This document shows, one piece after another, positions 9,363 to 18,924 of a DNA stretch of 49,477 nt. Below the pieces are notes generated by a model, which saw only the letters and a list, made by a program, of their open reading frames with translations, was not told where the DNA came from and searched no databases. Origin of the DNA: a virus; the IMG/VR virus record IMGVR_UViG_3300021356_000032, positions 1-49,477 of that record; one strand, written 5' to 3'. A program made the translations under genes and the position numbers. How positions within the stretch are numbered: position 1 is the stretch's first letter; the number at the start of each line of letters is the position of its first letter.

Positions 9363-10077
9363 TCAGATTTTGTTGCTTATGAAAATATACGGAATATTGG
9401 CACTATCTCTTTTTTCTGGTTTTTTACAGGCGCAGATTGCAAATGAACAAGAAGGAAGTTTGAACACCAGCACGGTTAATTCAACGGTTGACTCAAACAA
9501 CACAACTGACTCCGTGACAAACAACTACACAGGCGCGGGGTCGTCAAGCCAGATACCAGTAGGTAGTGCAATAACCCCTTCTTACATGTCAAACGGAGTT
9601 GAGACATGTTTGCGCGGCGCGGGAAGCTCAATATCAACTGTTGTAGTGGCAATATCAGACGGACATTATGAGGTTGACGAGGACTGTAATAGGCGAAGAG
9701 ATGCGCGGCTTTTAAGCGATCTCGGCATGAAGGTTAGCGCTGTAAGTCGCCTTTGCCAGAGTGAGGCTAATTGGATGGCGCTATTTAGCTCTGGGACACC
9801 GTGCCCAGTTGTGTCGAATGGCAGGTTGGTTGCGGGGCGAAAAAACTATCTTTTAATGAAGCTCAACCCAGAACTATATATACCTTATTACGGAAAGGTT
9901 GAATATAAAAGAGTTAAAAAAGGCGCAAGTTACGAAAGGGTTCCCAAGTACACAGAAAAGCAAATATGGTTTAACAATATTTTAAGAATAGGAGAAGAAG
10001 ATGTTGAAGAAGGTGATGATAGCCGGTCTATTAGCGATAGGTTCCGCACAAGCAAATCAGATCGACAATCTGATTAA
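9325..10077 (+). CDS. Exported protein of unknown function
   Basis: A 250-residue protein with a signal peptide: the segment MKIYGILALSLFSGFLQAQ has a basic n-region, a hydrophobic core and an AQ cleavage site. The start at 9325 has an AAGGGA Shine-Dalgarno and overlaps the S74 fibre by 38 nt. The ATG at 9379 would give a shorter signal but lacks a ribosome site. The mature part is Asn/Thr/Ser-rich, then holds four Cys residues (C-L-R, D-C-N, L-C-Q, P-C-P contexts) suited to disulphides in the periplasm. I do not recognise the family. A lysis or superinfection role is possible from position only. Confidence 0.55.
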   Translation: MNSSLLSSLRVFSQILLLMKIYGILALSLFSGFLQAQIANEQEGSLNTSTVNSTVDSNNTTDSVTNNYTGAGSSSQIPVGSAITPSYMSNGVETCLRGAGSSISTVVVAISDGHYEVDEDCNRRRDARLLSDLGMKVSAVSRLCQSEANWMALFSSGTPCPVVSNGRLVAGRKNYLLMKLNPELYIPYYGKVEYKRVKKGASYERVPKYTEKQIWFNNILRIGEEDVEEGDDSRSISDRFRTSKSDRQSD

Positions 10078-10834
10078 CACATCTCAAGATATTGTTGATC
10101 AAATTGATCGCTCGATAAAATTAGTCGGAGCAAGCACCGAACACGCACACCAAGGCGCCGGTATGAGTGATGGAACACTTGCGCAAACCGCGCACATATC
10201 CAGCAACCAAATACAGGCATATAACGACGCATTAATAGATATGCAAAACTTTTTACCATACGGTTCTGTTAGAAACGTTTTAGAAGAAAAGGCTTTAAAT
10301 GAATTGACCTTAATGAACGAAGCCGTAGATGCCTTTACTTCAGCTACAGTTGAAATTATTCAAGTAGCAGAGATTAATTCTATGGCGGTTGAGGCAAAAA
10401 CACCTCAAGATCAGGAAGAGGTTAAAACCTTTGTAGAAGACAACCAAGAAATGCTCATGGTTAGTGAGGAGTCTGTAAACGAATTTAATGAATCGTTAAG
10501 CGATATTGAGACGCATGCAAACGCGGCTGTGGCGTACATGAGTATCGCGGCATCTGACGATGCTGTAAGTTTTTTTGAAGACGGAGTAGCCGCCGCTAAC
10601 ACAACCGCAGAACAAGCAACAATACTTTATGACGCAAATAGACAGTGGGTGCAGATGGGATATAACACCACAAGAAATTTGTCAGCAGTATTCCTGAACG
10701 GCACAGACGGTATTGGTCTGGACATGTATCTAACGGAAGCTGAAATACTGGTTGCCGGCTCACAGTCAGAATATTACTTGTCCTCATCTTTTGGTGGCGG
10801 GTTTGACTGTTACATGAATGGAGGTTGCGAGTGA
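10001..10834 (+). CDS. Exported helical protein of unknown function
   Basis: A 277-residue protein with a clear signal peptide (MLKKVMIAGLLAIGSAQA) and a strong GGAGAAGAAG Shine-Dalgarno. It overlaps the upstream exported-protein gene by 77 nt in another frame. The mature part is acidic, Ala/Glu-rich and mostly helical, and ends in a Gly-rich tail with two Cys. The stop overlaps the start of the next gene in GTGA. It probably acts in the periplasm with its neighbours. Function unknown. Confidence 0.6.
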   Translation: MLKKVMIAGLLAIGSAQANQIDNLINTSQDIVDQIDRSIKLVGASTEHAHQGAGMSDGTLAQTAHISSNQIQAYNDALIDMQNFLPYGSVRNVLEEKALNELTLMNEAVDAFTSATVEIIQVAEINSMAVEAKTPQDQEEVKTFVEDNQEMLMVSEESVNEFNESLSDIETHANAAVAYMSIAASDDAVSFFEDGVAAANTTAEQATILYDANRQWVQMGYNTTRNLSAVFLNGTDGIGLDMYLTEAEILVAGSQSEYYLSSSFGGGFDCYMNGGCE

Positions 10835-11310
10835 GTCTAGAGGACACTGAACTTAAGATTGGTAACACCTCATTTAAAGGTATCTGGATCGCAATTGTGA
10901 TCACCATAGGTACCAGTATAGGGGGAACCGTCTGGACTGCATCAAGCCTGTATTCAAGATTAGAGGCGCTTGAGGCGCTCAACATTCCTGATATAACTCC
11001 GTTACAGGAGCAGATTGGCTTGATTGAGCAAGAGCTTGAGGATAATTCAGTCTCTCAGTTGCAAGGAAAGCTTGCAGAGCTGGGAACTAACTTGGTAGTT
11101 ATTAAAGACCAGCAAGAAGATCTTCTTTTGCTAAAAAAACAAGTAAGCGATTTAGAAAAAGATATTGAAAGCATGAAAGCTACCGTGGCAAAAAGCGAGG
11201 TTATTGCAGATAGCCTTACTAATTTTTCCGATAAATATCAAGTACTTACAAGAGAGATCAATGATATTTGGGATGGACTCGACGAACTTAGCGCAAACCC
11301 TTTGAGGTGA
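10831..11310 (+). CDS. Membrane-anchored coiled-coil protein
   Basis: A 159-residue protein. The GTG at 10831 is chosen because GGAGG lies 6 nt upstream and it overlaps the previous stop as GTGA; a TTG two codons earlier is less likely. One membrane segment (about residues 17-38, GIWIAIVITIGTSIGGTVW) is followed by a long coiled coil rich in Leu/Glu/Lys. This shape, beside the holin-like gene, resembles accessory lysis proteins, but i-spanin-like and structural roles are equally possible. Confidence 0.55.
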   Translation: MSLEDTELKIGNTSFKGIWIAIVITIGTSIGGTVWTASSLYSRLEALEALNIPDITPLQEQIGLIEQELEDNSVSQLQGKLAELGTNLVVIKDQQEDLLLLKKQVSDLEKDIESMKATVAKSEVIADSLTNFSDKYQVLTREINDIWDGLDELSANPLR

Positions 11311-11313
11311 TGT

Positions 11314-11688
11314 ATGTTACAGAATTTAATTGGACCCATAGCGAATTTAGCAGGTGGTTATCTAAAAAACAAAGCTGAAGAAAAGCAGGCTAAACACAAA
11401 GCCAAAATGACAATGATCGAAAATGATGCTGACTGGGAAACCAAGATGGCTGAGGCTTCAAAAGAAAGTTGGAAAGACGAGTATTTTACAATTGCCTTGA
11501 GCTCGCCCATCATCTTTATAGGTTATGCGGTAGGTGTAGATGACCCAACAATTATTGCTAGGGTGGAAGAAGGTTTTGCGGCATTATCAAGATTGCCTGA
11601 GTGGTATCAGTATTTATTGTTTATTGCGGTAAGCTCCAGCTTTGGCATCAAGGGTGCTGACAAGATTATGAAACTGAGAGGTAAGTGA
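11314..11688 (+). CDS. Holin-like protein (3-TM, gene-transfer-agent holin type)
   Basis: A 124-residue protein with a charged N-terminal helix (KNKAEEKQAKHKAKM), then WKDEYFTIALSSPIIFIGYAV, a short amphipathic helix (FAALSRLPEWYQYLLF) and a last hydrophobic stretch ending FGIKGADKIMKLRGK. The W-K-D-E-Y start and the order of segments match the 3-TM holin family known from gene transfer agents and podoviruses. It would make the inner-membrane lesion at lysis. No endolysin gene was recognised nearby. TGATG overlap with the next gene suggests coupling. Confidence 0.65.
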   Translation: MLQNLIGPIANLAGGYLKNKAEEKQAKHKAKMTMIENDADWETKMAEASKESWKDEYFTIALSSPIIFIGYAVGVDDPTIIARVEEGFAALSRLPEWYQYLLFIAVSSSFGIKGADKIMKLRGK

Positions 11689-13352
11689 TGACCGGATTCA
11701 CATTAAATCAGTTTGGCGGGAAAGCCCCAAAAATATCACCACGAGTGTTACCGCCAAATATGGCGCAAAAAGCTACCAATGTTCGTCTTGATAGTGGACG
11801 TCTAGATCCTTGGAAGGGTAACGCTACAGCCTCTACAGGTACGGCTACTGTACAGGGGACTATTAACAATCAAACTAAAACAATATTCAAGTACAGTGAT
11901 TCACTGTGGATTGCTCGTAACTATGACGCTGACTATGCTAGGTCACCAATAGCAGAAGATCCCCATGAGCGAATATATGTAACTGATTACATAGACACAG
12001 AGTCAGGCAACTACCCAAGAATGACGACCTCAAGCATAGCTGGTAGCGGTACATACTATAGGCTTGGCATGCCTTCGCCTTCAAATCTTAACACTACAAC
12101 ATTATCACCAGCCTCATCTGGAGTACAAGATGAGGAGACGCCAAAAAACAGATCATACGTATACACATATGTTTCAGCGTATGGGGAAGAGGGCGAGCCA
12201 AGTGTTCCACAGCTTAACAATGTTGTAGAGATATATAGCGACCAAACGGCGACAGTAAACTTTGGAAGCCATGACGGAGACAACCACAATATCCAATACA
12301 AAAGAATATACAGAACGGACGCGAATGGTGATTTTCGTTTTGTCGCTGATGTAGCGTTAAATGCAAGCAGTTATGAAGATGATGTCGCTGATGAAAACCT
12401 TGGAGAAGTTATTCCGACTTCTTCATTTGTAGCCCCACCAGACGAGGTTAGCGCCGACCACCCAAGCGGACCTATGCGCGGGTTGACCCCCTTACCTAAT
12501 GGTGTGTTTGCGGGGTTTTCGGGAAAAACAATATTATTCTCTGAACCATTCCAGCCACACGCATACCCAGAAGAGTACCGCCTTACAGTTAAGACAGATA
12601 TAGTGTCTTTGGCGCCATTGCAAAATGGGTTGCTCGTTTTGACAAAAGGTAAACCAGCTCTAATAACTGGGTCTGAGCCAGCATACATGAGCATGACCGA
12701 GATTGACTCTACCTTGTCTTGCGTCAGTAAAAGGTCTGTTGTGGACACAGGAGATGCTGTGTTTTATGCAAGTCCAGACGGGCTAGTAGTTGCTTCAGAA
12801 ACTGGCGTCAGTCTAGCTACAGAATCCTTGTTTACTCGAGAGCAGTGGCAAGAGTTATCTCCGGAATCTATAACTGGGTTTGCTTGGGAAGGACATTATG
12901 TAGGTTTTTACTCAACCGATACAGAAAGCCGAGGATTTGTGTTTGACCCTAGAGGCGGCGCAAATAGTTTTATAGATCTAAGTTTCCACGCTACAGCAGG
13001 GTTCACCGATTTTGAGAACGACGTTTTGTACTTGGTCGTTGGCGGAAACTTGGTTACTTTTGGGCAAGGCGATGATCTAAGCTATACGTGGAAAACAAAA
13101 AAGTTTTACGTTCCTCGACCAATAAATCCAGCTGTTGCCAAGGTTGACTGCGATAGTTATGGGGACGGAGTTGTGTTCAGGCTTTACACGGGTGGAAACA
13201 GCACTCCGGTTTATTCTCTTACCGTGCAAAATGGTTCTTTGTTTCGCTTGCCGTCTGGATATAAAGACAATGAGTTTGAAATACAGCTGGAAGCAAGCGT
13301 TCCCATAAATGAAGTTTGTGTCTATGAGTCTGCGGAGGAAATAGGTGGCTGA
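11688..13352 (+). CDS. Tail nozzle / tail tubular-type protein
   Basis: A 554-residue beta-rich protein starting MTGFTLNQFGGKAPKI. The ATG overlapping the holin stop is chosen over the GTG one codon earlier. Features shared with podovirus tail nozzle or stabilisation proteins are the N-terminal NMAQKATNVRLDSGRLDPWKG and the propeller-like segment around APLQNGLLVLTKGKPALITG followed by a conserved VSKRSVVDTGDAVFYASPDGL. It likely closes the tail channel below the adaptor ring. The family link is good, the exact model-phage equivalent less so. Confidence 0.7.
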   Translation: MTGFTLNQFGGKAPKISPRVLPPNMAQKATNVRLDSGRLDPWKGNATASTGTATVQGTINNQTKTIFKYSDSLWIARNYDADYARSPIAEDPHERIYVTDYIDTESGNYPRMTTSSIAGSGTYYRLGMPSPSNLNTTTLSPASSGVQDEETPKNRSYVYTYVSAYGEEGEPSVPQLNNVVEIYSDQTATVNFGSHDGDNHNIQYKRIYRTDANGDFRFVADVALNASSYEDDVADENLGEVIPTSSFVAPPDEVSADHPSGPMRGLTPLPNGVFAGFSGKTILFSEPFQPHAYPEEYRLTVKTDIVSLAPLQNGLLVLTKGKPALITGSEPAYMSMTEIDSTLSCVSKRSVVDTGDAVFYASPDGLVVASETGVSLATESLFTREQWQELSPESITGFAWEGHYVGFYSTDTESRGFVFDPRGGANSFIDLSFHATAGFTDFENDVLYLVVGGNLVTFGQGDDLSYTWKTKKFYVPRPINPAVAKVDCDSYGDGVVFRLYTGGNSTPVYSLTVQNGSLFRLPSGYKDNEFEIQLEASVPINEVCVYESAEEIGG

Positions 13353-16300
13353 TATTAAAAGCGGGATTCCTCCCGTCCCTCAAAGCTTTTCTGGCGCCGA
13401 CAAGATATTTCTTCAACAGCTGAAGGAAAGCTTGGACGTTCTGACAGGAGCAAAAGAGCGTAAGTCAAAAGCAATAACAGCAAACGATCTTGTTGAAATG
13501 GGGTTTGCAAAGTATGTCACCACCCCGATGTCTGGCGAAATAGAGCCTACAAATGATGAGGTTGTAGAGTTAGAGCCAATCCCACAGCCAACTAACTTAA
13601 GCGCTGTGGCTGGCTTTGAAAATATTATGATAACGTTTGACCTCAAGCAATACAGTGGTCATTCCGCAGTACAAATATTTAGAAACAGTACTGATGATAT
13701 CTCTACAGCAACCCTGTTGGCGGAAGTCAGCGGCTTTACTGTTATATTCAGTGACCCTGTTGGGGAAAATGTGACGTTTTATTACTGGGTTCGCGCTGTT
13801 AATGTTGTCGGCGATAAAGGACCTTTTAATAGTGGTGCTGGTACATCAGCTACCACCCAGACCAACACTGCCGCACTTATAGCTGATCTTTCTGAATCAA
13901 TTACTTCTTCTGAGTTGGCGACGTCATTGACAACTCCAATTAATAAAATTGACGGCATAGAAAGTCTTTTGGAAAGCATAGAAACCTACACGGGATATGC
14001 TTCTACGTATGATCCATCCAACAGTAACGATCTTTTGAGTAGGCTTTCTGCAACAGAATCTGTAGCATCAAATGCATCGTCTAGCGCGTCAACTTTATCG
14101 AGCAGTTTATCAACTGCGAATACAGCTATTAGCAACCTGCAAACAGCAGTAGAAGACTTGACCGCAGGAACAACGTCTGTATATGTTCAGGATGATGAGC
14201 CAACAGGAACAATAAGCACTTATAGCAGATGGTATGATTCAAATGACAGCATGAAGCCTTATGTGCGAATTGACGCTAATGGCGACGGTACGGAGACATG
14301 GGAGAGTCTTGAGGACCCAAGAATCGGTGATAATGAATCTAACATAACAGACCTTAACGCTGAAGTTTTTAATAGTGACGGCTCAAGCAGGTTAGCAACT
14401 TCCACTGCATTAAGTACTCTTGACTCAACAGTGACCAATATAAACAGCACTGTAACGTCGCACGCATCTTCTATAACTGCGTTAGATGGAGCGGTTTTCA
14501 ACGATGATGATACTGTAAAGCTAGCAACCACGAGCGCCCTAGATTCGCTTACATCAAGCGTTGAAGCCATTTATGACGCGGAGGATGATACGTCACTGGT
14601 TCAGGTTTTGCAGGCTGATGTGACAAGTTTAGAGTCAGAGGTTTTTAACGAAGACGGCACTGGACGACTAGCCACATCTAGCGCTCTAAGTACCTTGAGT
14701 TCAACGGTTACAAGTCAAGGATCAAGTATAAGCACGGCAGAGTCCAGTATAGACTCGCTAAATTCTGCTGTATTCGCGGCGGACGATACCGTTCAGCTGG
14801 CTACGACATCTGCACTCTCTGGACTTCAGTCAGAGGTTGATGCTATATACAAGTCTGATGACGATACCAGTCTTGTTCGAGTTTTACAGTCTAGTGTTAC
14901 GGACTTGACCGCAGAGGTTTTCACAGAAACGGACGGCGAACAAAGCTCTAGGCTGGCTACGGCAGAGGCTTTGTCAACCCTAAGCCAAGATGTGGAAGAC
15001 GCCGAGGGAGATATTAGCTCTCTTCAGAGTTACGTAACCAGCCTTAATAGTACCGTTTACGGTTCTGATGATGGCGGCTCCGAGACAATACTTGCAACCG
15101 GTGATGCTCTAGATACCCTGACCAATACAGTCGAAGCTATTTACAGTGATGATGCGGACACCGAAACGGTTGTGTCTTCTATACAGAGCGATATCAGTTC
15201 CCTTACCAGTGAAGTGTTTCACGATGTAGATGGTCAGCAAACCGGCAGGTTAGCAACAGCTGAGGCACTTAGTAGTCTGACGTCAAGCTTAGAGGCTATC
15301 TATGATGGCGACGAACCCAGTGTTGTTACAAGCATTCAGTCTGATATTAGCGACTTAAATGCCGTTGTATTTGATGATGATGAGCTGGCATTAGCTACCG
15401 CAAGTGCTCTTGATTCTTTGGACTCAGCTGTAAAAGTTATTTACGATCCTGATAACACCGAAGACACAGACCTGATCCAAGCGCTACAGTCTAGTGTCAC
15501 AAGTTTGACGTCAGAGGTTTTTCAGGAAGTTGATGGGACACAGACATCAAGATTGGCAACGGGTTCAGCCTTAAGCAGTCTTCAAAATGATGTTGTGGCT
15601 ATATACGATGGAGACAACGATAGTGTTGTTAAGTCTCTACAAGAATCAGTAACGTCACTTAACAGCGCGTTATACAATGATGACAGCACGCTAAAGCTTG
15701 CAACTGCTGAAGCGCTTCAGTCTCTTCAGACAGAAGTTTTTGGAGAGGGAAATGAAAATGGCGCATCCGCATCAATATTAAGCCAGCTAAATACAACAGT
15801 AAACGATCCTAATACTGGTCTTTCGCAAGCAGTTTCATTTATGCAAATAGTAGAGCAAGAAATATATGGATCAGGCGGATTTAGCGAGGGTGGAGCATCT
15901 AGAATAGACAGCCTATCCACCGAAGTTTTTGACGATCTCGGTAATGTGAAACTAGCAACTGCGTCAGCAGTTTCTGAATTGACTACTGAACTTTTCGGCA
16001 CCAATGCAGAAGTGTCTAGACTAGACTCGTTGGATGCAGAGGTATTTTCCGAAGACGGTGAATCTAGACTGGCTAGCGCTTCTTTTGTTGAAAACATTAA
16101 CATAGAGCTCTTTAACGACGCTACAGACCAAACTGGTACAAGTGTTACGCGATATCTTAATACTAAAGTGGAAGATATTGAAAGCACGATCACTACACAC
16201 TCTGAGATTTTAGATACCGAAAATGGTTTGGCGGCTAACTATGCTGTCAAGATAGACAACAATGGTCACATATCTGGATTTGGTTTAGCTACGACTCCGC

Positions 16301-17949
16301 CGAGCGGGGTGGGTGAGGATCTTGCCAAGGCTCTTGCAGGAAGACTAGATCTTTTTTCATCCAATAGAATTAATGCCGACTACGAGCTAACTGGTTCTGG
16401 CTTTCAAATAAAAGACAACGGTAGCTCTACTAGACCAAGCTGGAGAATGAAAGCAAACAAAAATAGCGGAGACGATCCTTATACTGCTATTTTGGAAATA
16501 ACGTTTCATAAAAATTCTGACTGGACTAGGACGGTCGAAGTAACCAGCGATGATGGAGCGTTCACAAGAAAATATGCGTGGAGACCGGAAGACGCGACCC
16601 TTAACAAAAAAGTTGTCAAGCGAATTACGTGTAAGTTTGACGGAACGGAAACCCCCACCTTCTATTTTAACAATCCTTTTGTAAGGGGAGAAACATCCTC
16701 TGCTGGAAAAAAACTTATTATTGAAGATATCAGTCTGCGCGTTGCAGACGAATCCTTCTCTGATTTCATCATTGCCGCGGACAGGTTCGCTATTGTCGAT
16801 CCCGCCGGCAATAATTCAGTGAGTCCTTTCTATGTCAAGGGGGGGAACACTTACATTGACTCCGCCTTTATGGCTGACGCATCCATAGATGTGGCTCAAA
16901 TTAGGGACCTGACCGTCGACTTTGCCGATGTTACCGGAACCTTGTCGGCGACTAAAATAGTGGGTGGCACTTTAGATACAGGCGTTCTTAACATTGATAA
17001 CAGCACAATTAAAGAGGTAGACGGCAAGCTTTCTCTGGGTAGTATAAGTGCAAATAGTATTGAGTCAGGTGAAATCGATGCAGGAAACGTCACGATTAAA
17101 AATCTTTTTGCGTCTTCCATTAAAGGTGACATAAGCAAGCTGACCACCTTTAGGCAAACTACAAGTATGGGACCTTGGACTAGAGACACCGCACCATACG
17201 AAGCAACCGGTACTATAGCTGAGGGCGTAATTGGTAAATACAGTACCGCAGAGCTTCCACGGATGATACATATCAGTATGTCTGGAACCGGCGAGTTCAA
17301 TGCAAGTATCGAGTATACTTTTATGCTAAAAATAAGAATATCACTTGCAGATGACAGCGGTGACCAAGAGACAACATCCATTAAAGAAATTGCACAAGGC
17401 AAAACTAATATGGAACCTGTTTATTATCCCTCGCAAGGCTGGGCTTTTGCGTATTTAGAGGGCGATGTCCGCGCCGAGTTTCTTAGAGGCTGGATCTTGA
17501 CGTCTAGATTTGATGGAGAGGGACTTGCTAATAAGGGTAACGCAGGTTACAGGGGTTTGGGGGAAATTCTAGATGTTGAATATATTGAACAATTCGATTA
17601 CACCAAAATAAAATTTGATCCAATATACAACCCAACTCAGAGGGGTAGTGCGGGTTCGGGTTACTATTGGTATTGGGGCACTAACGACACCAATGTAGCA
17701 AGATACCCTAATCAGGCACACAGAGCCATGTTCGGGGCGAGTGCGCAGACGCAAGAGTATACCGTTGCAAGACAAACATTTAGAGCAAATAGATCCTATG
17801 TGCCTGAGTTTTGGTCGATACAGGGCGGTTTAGACATCCCGACAAGACACTACGTGCAATGGTCAGTACATCTTGCAACCAGCACTTTACTTGACTATAA
17901 CAGCGACAGAATTAACGAAGTTAACGGTCTAATAATGGAGCTAAGATGA
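13345..17949 (+). CDS. Giant central tail fibre with 12 repeats and FN3-like domain
   Basis: A 1534-residue adhesin candidate. Start GTG with GGAGGAA upstream, overlapping the previous gene by 8 nt. Residues about 75-170 look like a fibronectin type III domain. Residues about 335-915 hold twelve units of roughly 45 residues, each with a core like EVF-x-DG-x-RLAT-x-AL followed by helical segments containing AIYD and LQSSVTSL. The C-terminal third (about 1170-1280) resembles the host-specificity (gpJ/DUF1983-like) region, then a unique tip. It probably decides host range. Repeats this similar invite recombination-driven length change. Confidence 0.7.
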   Translation: MADIKSGIPPVPQSFSGADKIFLQQLKESLDVLTGAKERKSKAITANDLVEMGFAKYVTTPMSGEIEPTNDEVVELEPIPQPTNLSAVAGFENIMITFDLKQYSGHSAVQIFRNSTDDISTATLLAEVSGFTVIFSDPVGENVTFYYWVRAVNVVGDKGPFNSGAGTSATTQTNTAALIADLSESITSSELATSLTTPINKIDGIESLLESIETYTGYASTYDPSNSNDLLSRLSATESVASNASSSASTLSSSLSTANTAISNLQTAVEDLTAGTTSVYVQDDEPTGTISTYSRWYDSNDSMKPYVRIDANGDGTETWESLEDPRIGDNESNITDLNAEVFNSDGSSRLATSTALSTLDSTVTNINSTVTSHASSITALDGAVFNDDDTVKLATTSALDSLTSSVEAIYDAEDDTSLVQVLQADVTSLESEVFNEDGTGRLATSSALSTLSSTVTSQGSSISTAESSIDSLNSAVFAADDTVQLATTSALSGLQSEVDAIYKSDDDTSLVRVLQSSVTDLTAEVFTETDGEQSSRLATAEALSTLSQDVEDAEGDISSLQSYVTSLNSTVYGSDDGGSETILATGDALDTLTNTVEAIYSDDADTETVVSSIQSDISSLTSEVFHDVDGQQTGRLATAEALSSLTSSLEAIYDGDEPSVVTSIQSDISDLNAVVFDDDELALATASALDSLDSAVKVIYDPDNTEDTDLIQALQSSVTSLTSEVFQEVDGTQTSRLATGSALSSLQNDVVAIYDGDNDSVVKSLQESVTSLNSALYNDDSTLKLATAEALQSLQTEVFGEGNENGASASILSQLNTTVNDPNTGLSQAVSFMQIVEQEIYGSGGFSEGGASRIDSLSTEVFDDLGNVKLATASAVSELTTELFGTNAEVSRLDSLDAEVFSEDGESRLASASFVENINIELFNDATDQTGTSVTRYLNTKVEDIESTITTHSEILDTENGLAANYAVKIDNNGHISGFGLATTPPSGVGEDLAKALAGRLDLFSSNRINADYELTGSGFQIKDNGSSTRPSWRMKANKNSGDDPYTAILEITFHKNSDWTRTVEVTSDDGAFTRKYAWRPEDATLNKKVVKRITCKFDGTETPTFYFNNPFVRGETSSAGKKLIIEDISLRVADESFSDFIIAADRFAIVDPAGNNSVSPFYVKGGNTYIDSAFMADASIDVAQIRDLTVDFADVTGTLSATKIVGGTLDTGVLNIDNSTIKEVDGKLSLGSISANSIESGEIDAGNVTIKNLFASSIKGDISKLTTFRQTTSMGPWTRDTAPYEATGTIAEGVIGKYSTAELPRMIHISMSGTGEFNASIEYTFMLKIRISLADDSGDQETTSIKEIAQGKTNMEPVYYPSQGWAFAYLEGDVRAEFLRGWILTSRFDGEGLANKGNAGYRGLGEILDVEYIEQFDYTKIKFDPIYNPTQRGSAGSGYYWYWGTNDTNVARYPNQAHRAMFGASAQTQEYTVARQTFRANRSYVPEFWSIQGGLDIPTRHYVQWSVHLATSTLLDYNSDRINEVNGLIMELR

Positions 17950-18275
17950 TGTACTATGTGCTTTGGGATGAAAGTCAGCAGAGAGTAATATACGGTCCGC
18001 AGACGAACAAAGTTGATGAAAAATGGGTTGAATATATCCACTGCGAAAAAGAGAGCGCAAGCGACGATCTTTATGATGTTTGGGATGATGAGAAAGAGTG
18101 CGTAGTTCAGAAAGCCAGAGAAAATACGCAATGGCTATATAGAAGATGTGGCGAGTACCCAGCATTTTCCGCACAGCTTGAAGCCATTTACGATGACATT
18201 AAAAACGGCACACTGGATCAGACGGGTTCTTTTTATAACATGATTAAAGATGTTAAGGATAAATACCCAAAATAG
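17946..18275 (+). CDS. Tail fibre assembly chaperone-like protein
   Basis: A 109-residue protein overlapping the fibre stop as ATGA, so probably made with it. The N-terminus (YYVLWDESQQRVIYGPQ) and the C-terminal half with YRRCGEYPAFSAQLEAIYDD and IKDVKDKYPK resemble the phage tail assembly chaperone family, whose members carry a YP-x-x-x-x-QL motif and end in KYP. It likely folds or trimerises the 1534-residue fibre. Confidence 0.65.
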   Translation: MMYYVLWDESQQRVIYGPQTNKVDEKWVEYIHCEKESASDDLYDVWDDEKECVVQKARENTQWLYRRCGEYPAFSAQLEAIYDDIKNGTLDQTGSFYNMIKDVKDKYPK

Positions 18276-18303
18276 CTGTAAAAAACTCTATAAAAATTAG
18301 TAC

Positions 18304-18461
18304 TTTACGTTTATTTAAAGTATTATATAACATATATTTGGGCAGTTTTTCTACTGCCTGTCACATGGAAGCCTGCCAATTTACTTGGTGAGGTTCTTAC
18401 GGTCACTCAAGATCGCTTCTTGAACACGACCAAAAAAAATTATACCTATACATGGTGATAT
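18304..18461 (+). promoter_or_regulatory. AT-rich gap with possible late promoter and small hairpins
   Basis: This gap separates fibre and internal-protein genes. TTTACG (18304-18309) and TATAAC (18326-18331), 16 bp apart, form a weak sigma70-like promoter. Two short inverted repeats follow: GGCAG/CTGCC at 18341-18358 and TCAAG/CTTGA at 18407-18423. Neither has a T tract, so they are not convincing terminators. The rest shows nothing I can name. Confidence 0.3.
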
Positions 18462-18923
18462 ATGTCGGTTATTCGCCCCCCTGTTACGGGTGATTACGAG
18501 CAAATAAACAGTCTTGGGCGATGGTTCCAAGAAAACAGCGCTTACAGTAAGTGCGGATGGTCAGATAAAAAGTTTGCCGTCATGTATATGTCTTCCTTAA
18601 AAGAAGATTCTCCTTATTTTGTTAGGGTTGCTGAGGAAGATGGCGACATCTGTGGCTTATTTTTTGGCTTGATTACAGAATACTTTTTTTCGGAAGAGAA
18701 GATAGCAATGGATCAGGTCGTTTGTTTTCATCCCGAAAAAAGAAAAAATGTAGGGAAAAATTTAGTGCGCATGTTCAAAGAGTTTGAGGCATGGGCAAAA
18801 AGCAAGCAGGCTCGTGAGGTCTGCATTGGAGTCACCTCGGGTATAGCGGGTGAAGGGTATCCAAAATTAATAGAAAGACTTGGTTATAAGCAAGTCGGTA
18901 CATGGTATAAGCGAGAGGTTTAA
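18462..18923 (+). CDS. GNAT-family acetyltransferase-like protein
   Basis: A 153-residue protein with GNAT layout: early helices, a strand pair around YFVRVAEEDGDICGLFFGL, the acetyl-CoA loop region at HPEKRKNVGKNLVRMF, and a C-terminal YPKLIERLGYKQVGTWYKR, typical of the last GNAT motif. Small GNAT genes often lie beside internal virion protein genes in podoviruses, where their target is unknown. It could modify a virion or host protein. Confidence 0.7.
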   Translation: MSVIRPPVTGDYEQINSLGRWFQENSAYSKCGWSDKKFAVMYMSSLKEDSPYFVRVAEEDGDICGLFFGLITEYFFSEEKIAMDQVVCFHPEKRKNVGKNLVRMFKEFEAWAKSKQAREVCIGVTSGIAGEGYPKLIERLGYKQVGTWYKREV

Positions 18924-18924
18924 T

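Noticed and set aside
13413-17402. Several antisense frames of 65-168 codons within the large fibre gene
   Set aside because: They follow the repeat periodicity of the sense strand, lack ribosome sites and resemble no protein.
18341-18423. Terminator after the fibre chaperone gene
   Set aside because: The two short hairpins have 5-bp stems and no T tract follows.
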